From positions 1 to 64,000 of the forward strand of contig SFHC01000002.1 in NCBI GenBank assembly GCA_004555725.1: a DNA stretch of 64,000 nt, written 5' to 3'. Shown here piece after piece: positions 7,186 to 14,852 of this stretch. The first letter of the stretch is position 1. Each line of letters begins with the position of its first letter. Source of the stretch: [Eubacterium] saphenum (GTDB lineage: Bacteria; Bacillota; Clostridia; Peptostreptococcales; Anaerovoracaceae). The notes beneath the pieces are model-generated. The model worked only from the letters and a program-made list of their open reading frames with translations. It was not told where the DNA came from and made no database searches. The position numbers and the translations under genes were made by a program.

Positions 7186-8823
7186 TTACATCATGCCGCC
7201 CATTCCGCCCATTCCGCCTGCCGGAGCTGCCGGTACAGCCGGAGTATCTTCTTTAATGTCTGTGATTCCTGCTTCTGTGGTCAGGAGCATTGCAGATGCG
7301 GATGCCGCATTCTGCAGAGCAGATCTCGTTACCTTGGCCGGGTCAACAATTCCGCTTGCGATCATGTCTACATACTCATCTGTTGCTGCGTTGAATCCGA
7401 CGCCCTCATCTGCGTCCTTAACCTTGGCCACAACAACACTTCCTTCATAGCCTGCGTTCTCAGCAATCTGACGAACCGGCTCTTCCAGAGCTCTCTCGAT
7501 GATCTTAGCGCCTGTCTTCTCATCGCCTTCCAGGCTGTCTGCGTATTCCTTAACTGCCGGAATTGCGGAGCACAGTGCTGTGCCGCCTCCTGCTACGATA
7601 CCCTCTTCAACTGCGGCTTTTGTCGCGTTCAGGGCATCCTCGATTCTCAGCTTCTTCTCTTTCAGCTCAGTCTCTGTAGCAGCGCCGACTCTGATTACTG
7701 CTACACCGCCGGACAGCTTAGCAAGTCTCTCCTGCAGCTTCTCCTTATCATACTCGGAATCTGTCTCTTCTTCCTGCTTCTTGATGGACTCAACACGGGA
7801 TGCGATCGCGTCCTTGTCTCCCTTGCCGTTGACGATTGTTGTGTTGTCCTTTGTAACCTTGACACTGCCTGCTCTGCCGCACATGTCAATTGTTGCGTCC
7901 TTCAGCTCCATGCCGAGGTCGCTGCTGATAACGCGTCCGCCTGTCAGAACCGCGATATCCTCCATCATGGCCTTTCTTCTGTCGCCATATCCCGGAGCCT
8001 TAATCGCAACAACGTCCAGAGTTCCTCTCAGCTTATTGACAACCAGTGTCGCCAGAGCCTCGCCCTCAACATCGTCTGCGATAATCAGCAGCTTGCTTCC
8101 GGATTTAGCGACCTGCTCCAGCAGAGGCAGGATATCCTGAATGTTTGCGATCTTCTTGTCCGTCAGCAGGATGAACGGATCCTCCATGTTTGCTTCCATC
8201 TTATCGGTATCGTTAACCATGTATGGGGACAGGTATCCTCTGTCGAACTGCATTCCTTCTACAACCTCCAGAGTTGTTCCCATAGTCTTGGAATCTTCAA
8301 CTGTGATGACGCCGTCGTTTCCAACCTTCTCCATAGCGTCAGCGATCAGCTGTCCGATCTCCTGGTCTGCAGCTGAAATAGAAGCAACCTGAGCAATGTT
8401 GTCCTTTCCCTCAACCTTGTGGGAAATTCTCTTAATCTCGCCGACTGCCTTGTCTACAGCGCCCTGGATGCCCTTCTTAATGACCATCGGGTTTGCACCT
8501 GCAGCAACGTTCTTGAATCCCTCGCGGATAATGGACTGTGCCAGCAGAGTTGCTGTTGTTGTTCCGTCTCCGGCAACATCGTTCGTCTTGGTTGCAACTT
8601 CCTCAACCAGCTTAGCGCCCATGTTCTCTACGCCGTCTTCCAGCTCGATTTCCTTTGCGATGGTAACACCGTCGTTGGTAATCAGCGGTGCGCCGTAGCT
8701 CTTGTTAATCAGAACATTTCTGCCCTTAGGTCCAAGTGTGATCTTAACTGTGTTTGCCAGCTTGTCAACACCAGCCTGCAGTTTTCTTCTCGCGTCTTCT
8801 CCGTATACTAATTCCTTAGCCAT
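7186..8823 (-). CDS. groEL: Chaperonin GroEL (60 kDa)
   Basis: ATP-driven double-ring chaperonin that folds proteins with GroES in the cytoplasm. 545 residues, full length. Visible signatures are the N-terminal TLGPKGRNV nucleotide-binding loop, GDGTTTATLL, the AAVEEGIVAGGGTAL signature, and the Gly/Met tail GGMGGMGGMM. ATG at 8823 follows AGGAGGTAAAG. It is transcribed with groES (74 bases apart) from the CIRCE-controlled promoter at 9312-9340, and ends at a strong terminator. Confidence 0.98.
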   Translation of the reverse strand: MAKELVYGEDARRKLQAGVDKLANTVKITLGPKGRNVLINKSYGAPLITNDGVTIAKEIELEDGVENMGAKLVEEVATKTNDVAGDGTTTATLLAQSIIREGFKNVAAGANPMVIKKGIQGAVDKAVGEIKRISHKVEGKDNIAQVASISAADQEIGQLIADAMEKVGNDGVITVEDSKTMGTTLEVVEGMQFDRGYLSPYMVNDTDKMEANMEDPFILLTDKKIANIQDILPLLEQVAKSGSKLLIIADDVEGEALATLVVNKLRGTLDVVAIKAPGYGDRRKAMMEDIAVLTGGRVISSDLGMELKDATIDMCGRAGSVKVTKDNTTIVNGKGDKDAIASRVESIKKQEEETDSEYDKEKLQERLAKLSGGVAVIRVGAATETELKEKKLRIEDALNATKAAVEEGIVAGGGTALCSAIPAVKEYADSLEGDEKTGAKIIERALEEPVRQIAENAGYEGSVVVAKVKDADEGVGFNAATDEYVDMIASGIVDPAKVTRSALQNAASASAMLLTTEAGITDIKEDTPAVPAAPAGGMGGMGGMM

Positions 8824-8897
8824 TGTACTTTACCTCCTGATTCCGACCTCTGATCCGCCGGTTCATGTATTGAAACCCTGTGTTTTACAGGTATATA

Positions 8898-9179
8898 TTA
8901 CTTCTCGATTACTGCGAGGCAGTCAGACTGCTTCATGATGGAATACTCTTCGCCTTCGAACTTGATGTCCGTTCCCGCATACTTGGAGAATACAACTGTG
9001 TCTCCAACCTTGACTTCCATCGGCTCATCCTTGGTGCCAGGGCCTACAGCAACAACCTCTGCATACTGCGGTTTCTCCTGTGCAGAACTCGTCAGGATAA
9101 TTCCTCCCTCTGATTTCTCCTCTGCTTCTGCTTTCTTGATAACAACTCTGTCTCCCAATGGTTTGATGCCAAAACTCAT
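8898..9179 (-). CDS. groES: Co-chaperonin GroES (10 kDa)
   Basis: Heptameric lid of the GroEL chamber. 93 residues from the ATG at 9179 (MSFGIKPLGDRVVIKKAEAE), with the mobile-loop region SEGGIILTSSAQEKP and the conserved KYAGTDIKFEGEEY end. An AGGAGGT ribosome site precedes this ATG. The reading frame stays open upstream, to 9281, but a longer start would lie inside the CIRCE operator, so it is rejected. First gene of the groES-groEL operon. Confidence 0.97.
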   Translation of the reverse strand: MSFGIKPLGDRVVIKKAEAEEKSEGGIILTSSAQEKPQYAEVVAVGPGTKDEPMEVKVGDTVVFSKYAGTDIKFEGEEYSIMKQSDCLAVIEK

Positions 9180-9274
9180 CTTCCTTACCTCCTGATCTAT
9201 ATGATAATTTGCTTTCGCAATAGATTCCGGATTTCTGCACCTCATTTCTGTCTTGGTGTTCCCTGTCCGGTTTG

Positions 9275-9300
9275 TTAGCACTCAATCATATGAGTGCTAA
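9275..9300 (-). promoter_or_regulatory. CIRCE operator (HrcA site)
   Basis: Perfect inverted repeat TTAGCACTC (9275-9283) and GAGTGCTAA (9292-9300), the binding site of the heat-shock repressor HrcA. The spacer is eight bases, where nine is usual. It lies just downstream of the promoter -10 box and 96 bases before the groES start. Confidence 0.95.
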
Positions 9301-9311
9301 TCACTGTCTCT

Positions 9312-9340
9312 ATTGTAGAGCCGTGTCCTTTTTTTGTCAA
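9312..9340 (-). promoter_or_regulatory. Promoter of groES-groEL
   Basis: Minus-strand TTGACA (9340-9335), 17-base spacer, TACAAT (9317-9312). This is a near-consensus housekeeping promoter with the CIRCE operator immediately downstream. Confidence 0.9.
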
Positions 9341-9368
9341 CCGTTATTTCATATTCTGCGACAAAAAA

Positions 9369-10226
9369 TTACCGGCCAAGGCCGCTCCTCATATAGTAAA
9401 ACAGGTATTGCTGCGCAAGTCCGGCAAGCTCGTGAAAATGCTCGTCTGCATACCTTGCCATGTTCTTTTTGTCCTTCGGATCAAGGCCGTACAGCTCATG
9501 CATCAGACGCGCCACCCAGACATCAATCGGAAACGCAGAAAAATCATGAAGCCCGAACAACTGGATGCAGCTCGCCACCTTGGGACCGATTCCGCTGAAT
9601 TCCAGTAGCTCATCACAGGACTCCGGAAGTCCCTGATCCTCTGCCCTGCGCGCGCTTTCCACCAGATAACGCGCCCGGTACCCCAGACGCACCGGAGCCA
9701 GGTCTTCCGCAGACATTTCTGCAAGACGCCCCGGGCCGGGAATTCTGTATTTCATTTCACTGTCCGACAAAGAGGAAGGCGCAAGAGGTTCTCCGCAGAG
9801 CCTGCACAGCCGCTCAATGCATCCCTGGATCCTTGGAATATTGTTATTCTGGGAGATGATGAACATCACCATGGTTTCCCACAAATCCTGCTGAAGGATC
9901 CGGATGCCGCCGCCAAATTGCACGGCCTTCTGCATGACGGGGTCATTACGCATCAGTTTCTTCTGTAAAGAGGCATAATCACGGTTCAAGTCAAAATACG
10001 GCAGCCAGAAATTCAAAAAGATATCCTCGCTGCAGCCGCTGAAATGTATGGCGTTCCCCTGCTGCCAGCCGCGGATCAGCTGACCTGCGGCCGCAATATC
10101 ATAGCTTCCGTCTTCTCGCTCTTTCCAGCGGAAACACTGCCCGCAGCAAAGTGTGTCGGCCAGCTGAAACTGCTCTTCCTGTTCGATAATCATTTGATTT
10201 TCTGTGCTGTCGTAAACAAACTTCAT
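9369..10226 (-). CDS. 8-oxoguanine DNA glycosylase (OGG1-type)
   Basis: Bifunctional DNA glycosylase that removes oxidised guanine. 285 residues with the OGG N-terminal domain (GQCFRW near 30), SQNNNIPRI in the middle, and the helix-hairpin-helix-GPD region FSGIGPKVASCIQLFGL followed by FPIDVWV. The Lys of GPKVA and the Asp of PIDVW are the expected catalytic residues. The start ATG (10226-10224) overlaps the stop of the upstream P-loop gene (ATGA), so the two are translationally coupled. An AlkA-type alkylbase glycosylase is a less likely reading. Confidence 0.9.
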   Translation of the reverse strand: MKFVYDSTENQMIIEQEEQFQLADTLCCGQCFRWKEREDGSYDIAAAGQLIRGWQQGNAIHFSGCSEDIFLNFWLPYFDLNRDYASLQKKLMRNDPVMQKAVQFGGGIRILQQDLWETMVMFIISQNNNIPRIQGCIERLCRLCGEPLAPSSLSDSEMKYRIPGPGRLAEMSAEDLAPVRLGYRARYLVESARRAEDQGLPESCDELLEFSGIGPKVASCIQLFGLHDFSAFPIDVWVARLMHELYGLDPKDKKNMARYADEHFHELAGLAQQYLFYYMRSGLGR

Positions 10227-11047
10227 ATGTTCTTCCTCTGAATGGACAGGATCTCTACATCCACCTTTTCTACGACATAGGCCGTCATTGCCTCGACTTC
10301 TGCGGCGAGCTTCTTCTGAAACTGCGCCGCCTGATCCAGAATGCTGCCGCCGGCCTTGTATATGATGCTGACAGAAATACAGAGCGCGTCGGCCGCAGCG
10401 TTTTCATAGACTTTCCGGACACCCGCCACAAATGGAAATTCCTCCGCAACACAATCTGCGATATCAGAAATCACAGAATCGGAGATGAAGAACTCCCCAA
10501 GATAACTGAACGTCGGACGGACAACCGTTTTTTCCGATGAACTGCTGCCTCCCGTAAAGAACCGGCTCTCCCGCAGGATCTTCATCGGATTGAAGAAATA
10601 TCCCGCAAAGTCTCGTTTCAGCTGCGGCGCAGCAGCCGGGATGACGTGCTTTCCCTGAACATCACGCTGCTTTCTTGCCGTCTCTCGTTCCGCCTCTGTC
10701 GTGATGTCCTCAATGTGTATTCGCCTGGAAACCGGAGGAAGGTCGAGCATCTCACATATTTTATCTGTCATTTCGTCCGAGGTCCCCAAAACCAGAATGC
10801 TCTTAGGCTGAACTTCCCGGATTCGGCTGCGGACTTCTTCACGGTGTTCCGGGCGCACAAAGACGGCCGCCTTGATCGCGCCGACCTTTGTCTTCTCCCT
10901 CTTGGCGGAGTGACCCGCCTCAACTCTGTTTTTATAGATGAACAGTCCGTCATCAATAATGGCATCGATCTTCAATGCCTTGCAAATACTGATTGCCTGG
11001 TAACTCTTGCCTGTTCCGCTGCGGCCTGTTAAAGAATATACTTTCAC
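10223..11047 (-). CDS. P-loop NTPase with C-terminal Asp23/Gls24-like domain
   Basis: 274 residues from a GTG at 11047. A Walker A (GRSGTGKS, residues 8-15) opens the protein. The C-terminal part, about residues 178-270, resembles the Asp23/Gls24 envelope-stress fold (ISDSVISDIADCVAEEF and then VDVEILSI). The role is not known to me. The start is chosen because GAAAGGAC lies upstream and because the likely promoter -10 (11081-11086) would put the transcript start below the alternative ATG at 11080. It is coupled to the DNA glycosylase by an ATGA overlap and divergent from ferredoxin. Confidence 0.75.
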   Translation of the reverse strand: MKVYSLTGRSGTGKSYQAISICKALKIDAIIDDGLFIYKNRVEAGHSAKREKTKVGAIKAAVFVRPEHREEVRSRIREVQPKSILVLGTSDEMTDKICEMLDLPPVSRRIHIEDITTEAERETARKQRDVQGKHVIPAAAPQLKRDFAGYFFNPMKILRESRFFTGGSSSSEKTVVRPTFSYLGEFFISDSVISDIADCVAEEFPFVAGVRKVYENAAADALCISVSIIYKAGGSILDQAAQFQKKLAAEVEAMTAYVVEKVDVEILSIQRKNI

Positions 11048-11076
11048 TTTACTAATCCGGTCCTTTCTGCTATAAT
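11048..11076 (+). promoter_or_regulatory. Promoter of ferredoxin gene
   Basis: TTTACT (11048-11053), 17-base spacer, TATAAT (11071-11076). The -10 box faces the -10 box of the divergent promoter only five bases away. Confidence 0.7.
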
Positions 11077-11080
11077 CCAT

Positions 11081-11108
11081 AGTATACACAGATAACAGGT
11101 TTTTACAA
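11081..11108 (-). promoter_or_regulatory. Divergent promoter of the P-loop NTPase gene
   Basis: Minus-strand TTGTAA (11108-11103), 16-base spacer, TATACT (11086-11081). It overlaps the leader of ferredoxin, so the two promoters are face to face. Confidence 0.6.
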
Positions 11109-11121
11109 GGAGGTAATACCA

Positions 11122-11295
11122 ATGGCTTATAAGATTAATGACGGAGTTTGCATCAGCTGCGGAGCTTGCGAGGCTGAGTGCCCGGTAGAGGCTATTTCCC
11201 AGGGAGATTCCGCTTACGTTATCGATGAGGATAAGTGCATCAGCTGCGGATCCTGCGCTGGCGTATGTCCTGTAGGCGCTCCTGCTGAGGAGTAA
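11122..11295 (+). CDS. 2[4Fe-4S] ferredoxin
   Basis: Small clostridial electron carrier, 57 residues. Two cluster motifs are plain: CISCGACEAECP and CISCGSCAGVCP, each with the Cys-x2-Cys-x2-Cys-x3-Cys-Pro spacing. It passes low-potential electrons between enzymes such as pyruvate:ferredoxin oxidoreductase and hydrogenase (family knowledge). ATG at 11122 is preceded by AAGGAGGT. Monocistronic: own promoter upstream and a strong terminator 30 bases after the stop. Shorter than 60 codons and easily missed. Confidence 0.97.
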   Translation: MAYKINDGVCISCGACEAECPVEAISQGDSAYVIDEDKCISCGSCAGVCPVGAPAEE

Positions 11296-11324
11296 TTGAC
11301 TCCGGTCATTTAAAATGAGAGATT

Positions 11325-11372
11325 AAAGCCGCGCTTCCGGAATGGTATTCATTCCAGAGGCGCGGCTTTTTC
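11325..11372 (+). terminator. Terminator of ferredoxin gene
   Basis: Arms 11325-11334 and 11360-11369 pair, with a second inner stem (339-344 with 350-355), followed by TTTTT. No gene is visible from here to the end of rex at 11615. Confidence 0.9.
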
Positions 11373-11458
11373 TGTGCGTTCATTGATTCATCAGCGATGC
11401 ACCGCCCTATACTCTTCTGTCGACCGGTATACAGCTGATAAATACACAGCAATGAGAA

Positions 11459-11510
11459 CAAAACGGCCGCCTCTCCGAAGTCCCCGTTGAAAGACCAGGA
11501 AAGGCGGCCG
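11459..11510 (-). terminator. Probable terminator of rex
   Basis: Minus-strand arms 11502-11510 and 11464-11472 (9 bp, GC-only, long loop) are followed by TTTTG. It lies about 105 bases after the rex stop. Confidence 0.55.
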
Positions 11511-11614
11511 CCGTGTTATTTTATTTTAAGAGATGAGATTGTTTCCTCGAATTCATATAACCCAATCGCTTCACGATGGTTTGCTCCCCATTTCATGTGT
11601 CCTGCCGCGGACAG

Positions 11615-12289
11615 TTAGTCTTCGTCCAGGCTCACACCCTTGACGCCGGTCTGGCGGATATCATTCATATGATATGCCAGTGAATGCAGTGTATCAGAAA
11701 GATGCACCGATTCAAGCGCAACCGTCTCCGGCACGCTCAGATCCACCAGAGCAAAATTCCAGATGCCCTTTGCGCCTGCTGCAGACAGTCTGTCAGCAAC
11801 TTCCTGCGCATTTCCGCGGTTCACGCAGATGATTCCGATATCGATATGGTTGTCTTCTACGTACTTCTCCATATCTTCATAGTCATAAATCGGAATCCCC
11901 TCGATTGTCTTTCCGATCAGATTCGGATCGACTTCAAATGCCGCGTTCAGCTGGAAACCTTCTTCAATCAGGCTGACCGCATACTTGGAAATTGCCTGTC
12001 CCAGATTTCCGGCTCCGACCAGAACCATGGTGTAATCTCTGTCGAGGCCGAGGATCTTGCTGATCTCCTTATACAGTTCCGCGACACTGTATCCGTATCC
12101 CTGCTGTCCAAAATCGCCGAAATTGTTCAGATCCTGACGAATCTGGGACGCAGTATAGCCGATCATTGCACTGAAATCCTTAGAAGAGATTTTTTCAACA
12201 CCCTTCTTTTTCAGCTCAATCAGATAACGTCTGTAACGGGGAAGCCTTCTGATTACAGCGTTGGAGATTTTAGAATTCTTGTTTCTCAC
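11615..12289 (-). CDS. rex: Redox-sensing transcriptional repressor Rex
   Basis: Dimeric repressor that senses NADH/NAD and controls fermentation genes. 224 residues from the GTG at 12289, with a winged-helix N-terminus (RRLPRYRRYL, YTASQIRQDLNNFG) and a Rossmann NADH domain (VGAGNLGQA). GTG is chosen because GGGAGGG sits six bases upstream; the frame is open to an ATG at 12322 without a ribosome site. A perfect 10-bp dyad brackets its promoter -10 box, suggesting autoregulation, although it is not the canonical Rex box. Monocistronic. Confidence 0.94.
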   Translation of the reverse strand: MRNKNSKISNAVIRRLPRYRRYLIELKKKGVEKISSKDFSAMIGYTASQIRQDLNNFGDFGQQGYGYSVAELYKEISKILGLDRDYTMVLVGAGNLGQAISKYAVSLIEEGFQLNAAFEVDPNLIGKTIEGIPIYDYEDMEKYVEDNHIDIGIICVNRGNAQEVADRLSAAGAKGIWNFALVDLSVPETVALESVHLSDTLHSLAYHMNDIRQTGVKGVSLDED

Positions 12290-12365
12290 ATTACCCTCCC
12301 TCTGGCAGCAGAACCGTCCCATGTCGATACAGTTCTGTCATTCTGCTCGCCGTATTTATATTATC

Positions 12366-12408
12366 TGCCGTTTTAAGCATTATAATTAAAACGGCAAAAA
12401 TTTAACAA
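12366..12408 (-). promoter_or_regulatory. rex promoter with 10-bp dyad around the -10 box
   Basis: Minus-strand TTGTTA (12408-12403), 18-base spacer, TATAAT (12384-12379). Perfect inverted repeat arms 12366-12375 and 12387-12396 flank the -10 box with an 11-base centre. Confidence 0.65.
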
Positions 12409-12417
12409 ATCCATAGA

Positions 12418-12443
12418 TAAAAAAGCCGCCTGCTTGAGGCGGT
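12418..12443 (-). terminator. Terminator of acpP
   Basis: Minus-strand accgcc / ggcggc(t) hairpin followed by TTTTTT, nine bases after the acpP stop. Confidence 0.85.
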
Positions 12444-12451
12444 CCAATCGT

Positions 12452-12685
12452 TTATTCCGCAGTATGCGCTTCTACATATTTTACTAAGTCGCCTACAACC
12501 TGGAATTTCTCAGCTTCCTCATCCGGAATCTCAATATCGAATTCTTCTTCAATTGCCATGATGATTTCTACTGCGTCCAAAGAATCCGCCTCCAGATCCT
12601 TGGTCATATTGGTGTCCATAGTCACCATAGACTTGTCAACGCTGAGCTGATCCACGATTATGTCTCTGATTTTATCAAAAACCAT
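12452..12685 (-). CDS. acpP: Acyl carrier protein
   Basis: Carrier of growing acyl chains in fatty-acid synthesis; cytoplasmic, acidic. 77 residues with the phosphopantetheine attachment site DSLDAVEIIMAIEEEF (Ser in DSL). Length and acidity are typical. It has its own promoter (12724-12752) and terminator, so it is expressed alone and not within a fab operon here. Confidence 0.97.
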   Translation of the reverse strand: MVFDKIRDIIVDQLSVDKSMVTMDTNMTKDLEADSLDAVEIIMAIEEEFDIEIPDEEAEKFQVVGDLVKYVEAHTAE

Positions 12686-12723
12686 AGTCTCGCCCTCCTC
12701 TAAGTATCTTCCAATACTAAAAT

Positions 12724-12752
12724 ATTATACCCTAATTTATTTCGATAATCAA
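12724..12752 (-). promoter_or_regulatory. Promoter of acpP
   Basis: Minus-strand TTGATT (12752-12747), 17-base spacer, TATAAT (12729-12724). Confidence 0.8.
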
Positions 12753-12794
12753 CCATGGCGAATAAATCGCCCCAGCAGAAAATCAATTATCAGA

Positions 12795-14819
12795 CTATTC
12801 TTCCAAAGTCGCCCATTCATCATAGGCCTGATCCAGCTCCGTCTGCGCCTCATTCTGCTTCCTGTCTAACTCTGTTAATTTCTTAGAGTTTGACAGTATT
12901 GCAGGGTCGCACATTTTCTTCTGGATCTCTTCAATCTCCTCTTCAAGCTCTGCAATTCTGGACTCAAGCTGCTCGATTTTTCTCTGTTTTCTACGTTCTT
13001 CAGCCTGACGCTTCTTTTTCAGCGCACGCTCTTCTTCTGAGGACAAAGGCTGATCCGGCAAGGAAGAATCACCGCCGTCCGCATCCGCAGCCGCCTGGTC
13101 GCCGAACGCCTGACGACGTTCTGTCTCCGCCTCGCCCACCAGATCGCGCATCTGATTTAGATACTGTTTTCCGGATGACGTCTCAGCCTTCTTCTCTTCG
13201 TAATAGTCGAAGCCGCCTTCATACTTTGTAATTCCTTCCGGTCCCAGTTCATAAATCTTGGTTGCGATCTGATTCAGAAAATACCGGTCATGGGAGACGG
13301 CCACGATGGTTCCCGGGAATTCTCTCAGCGCCTCTTCAAAGATCTCCTTGGATTCAATATCCAGATGGTTGGTCGGCTCGTCCAGCATGAGAACGTTGGC
13401 GCCGCTCATCATCAGTTTCAGAAGAGCCAGACGCGCCTTTTCTCCTCCGGAAAGCGACCCGACTTTCGTAAACACCTGATCTCCGCGGAACAGAAAACGG
13501 CCGAGGAAATTGCGGATTTCGCCTTCCTTATACAGGCGGTAAGAATCATGAACCTCATCCAGGACCGTCTTATCGCCATGGAGCTGTTCCTGTCTCTGGT
13601 CATAGTATCCGAATTTGACATTTCTTCCGATCCGGATTTTACCCTCAGACGGACGGATTTCTCCGATCATCAGCCTGAGCAGCGTCGTTTTTCCGATGCC
13701 GTTCGGACCCACAATACAGATGCGTTCACCCTTCTTAATATCAAAGTCTGCGTGACGGAAGAGTCTGCGCTCTCCATCTTCTGTGCGGAATGCTTCACCG
13801 ACGTCCTCGCCCTGCAGAACATCATTTCCGGTTTCATAATCCTGACGGAACCGGACGTTCAGCGACGCGCCTTCTGACTCCGGACGGTCGATCAGCTCCA
13901 TATGCGCCAGTTTCTTTTCTCTGGAAGCCGCCCGTTTAGCCAGATGTTCCGTTCCGCGCTCTTTGAACTTCCGGATGATATCTTCCTGCCGGCGGATCTC
14001 TTCCTGCTGTTTCTTATACGCGCGGAGATCAGATTCTCTCTGCTGTTTCTTTTTCTGCGCGTACTCCGTATAGTTTCCATCGTAGCAGTTCAGGCGGTGA
14101 TGAGAAACTTCAAAGATTCTGGTACAGAGCTGGTCCAGGAAGTAGCGGTCATGGGAGACCATAATCACCGTTCCCTTATAGCTGCGCAGGAACTGCTCCA
14201 GCCAGTTCAGCATGCCGATGTCCAGATGGTTGGTCGGCTCGTCCAGCATCAGAACATCCGGCCGGCGCATCAAAAGGCAGGCCAGCGCAAGCCTGGTGCG
14301 CTCGCCTCCGGAGAGTGAAGAAATCGGCTTATCGTAATACTCTTCTCCAAAAGCCATGCTGTTTAATATGCCTCGCATCTCACTTTTATAACTGAATCCG
14401 CCGTCGCGCTCGAACCGGTCCTGCAGATTTCCGTACCGCTGCATAATCTTATGATACTCATCCGTATCTGTCTTCCCCTGCGCGGCCATCTCTGCGATCT
14501 GCTGCGTGAGCTTATTGATTTCTTTTTCTGCTTCTTCAAAATCATGGTAAATGCGGTGCACCTCTTCACGCAGCGTGCAGTCATCCTGGAACGTGTCATT
14601 CTGGTGCAGGTACCCGACGGTTACATCCGAGGAGATGAAATATCTGCCCTCATCCGGTTCGCTCACTCCGCCGATAATATCCAGAAGCGTCGTCTTTCCG
14701 GCGCCGTTCGCGCCTACGATGCCTACGCGGTCACCTTCATTAACATGAAAAGAGATGTGATCCAGGATCACATCCGTTCCATATGCTCTTGTGATGTCTG
14801 TCGCAGACAAAACAATCAT
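12795..14819 (-). CDS. ABC-F family ATPase (YdiF-like)
   Basis: Soluble twin-ABC protein of the ABC-F class, which acts at the ribosome exit site rather than in transport. 674 residues. First cassette has Walker A GANGAGKTT and LSGGERTRLALA; second has GPNGIGKTT and LSGGEKARLALL; both have LDEPTNHLD. The linker holds the Arg/Lys-rich AKRAASREKKLAHM helix. The C-terminal 100 residues form a charged coiled coil (KKRQAEERRKQRKIEQLESR). No transmembrane segment. ATG at 14819 follows AGGAGAC. tsaD precedes it by 33 bases. Whether it is housekeeping or protects from antibiotics cannot be told. Confidence 0.92.
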   Translation of the reverse strand: MIVLSATDITRAYGTDVILDHISFHVNEGDRVGIVGANGAGKTTLLDIIGGVSEPDEGRYFISSDVTVGYLHQNDTFQDDCTLREEVHRIYHDFEEAEKEINKLTQQIAEMAAQGKTDTDEYHKIMQRYGNLQDRFERDGGFSYKSEMRGILNSMAFGEEYYDKPISSLSGGERTRLALACLLMRRPDVLMLDEPTNHLDIGMLNWLEQFLRSYKGTVIMVSHDRYFLDQLCTRIFEVSHHRLNCYDGNYTEYAQKKKQQRESDLRAYKKQQEEIRRQEDIIRKFKERGTEHLAKRAASREKKLAHMELIDRPESEGASLNVRFRQDYETGNDVLQGEDVGEAFRTEDGERRLFRHADFDIKKGERICIVGPNGIGKTTLLRLMIGEIRPSEGKIRIGRNVKFGYYDQRQEQLHGDKTVLDEVHDSYRLYKEGEIRNFLGRFLFRGDQVFTKVGSLSGGEKARLALLKLMMSGANVLMLDEPTNHLDIESKEIFEEALREFPGTIVAVSHDRYFLNQIATKIYELGPEGITKYEGGFDYYEEKKAETSSGKQYLNQMRDLVGEAETERRQAFGDQAAADADGGDSSLPDQPLSSEEERALKKKRQAEERRKQRKIEQLESRIAELEEEIEEIQKKMCDPAILSNSKKLTELDRKQNEAQTELDQAYDEWATLEE

Positions 14820-14852
14820 ATTACAGTCTCCTTTGGTTCTCTATCGTTATTT

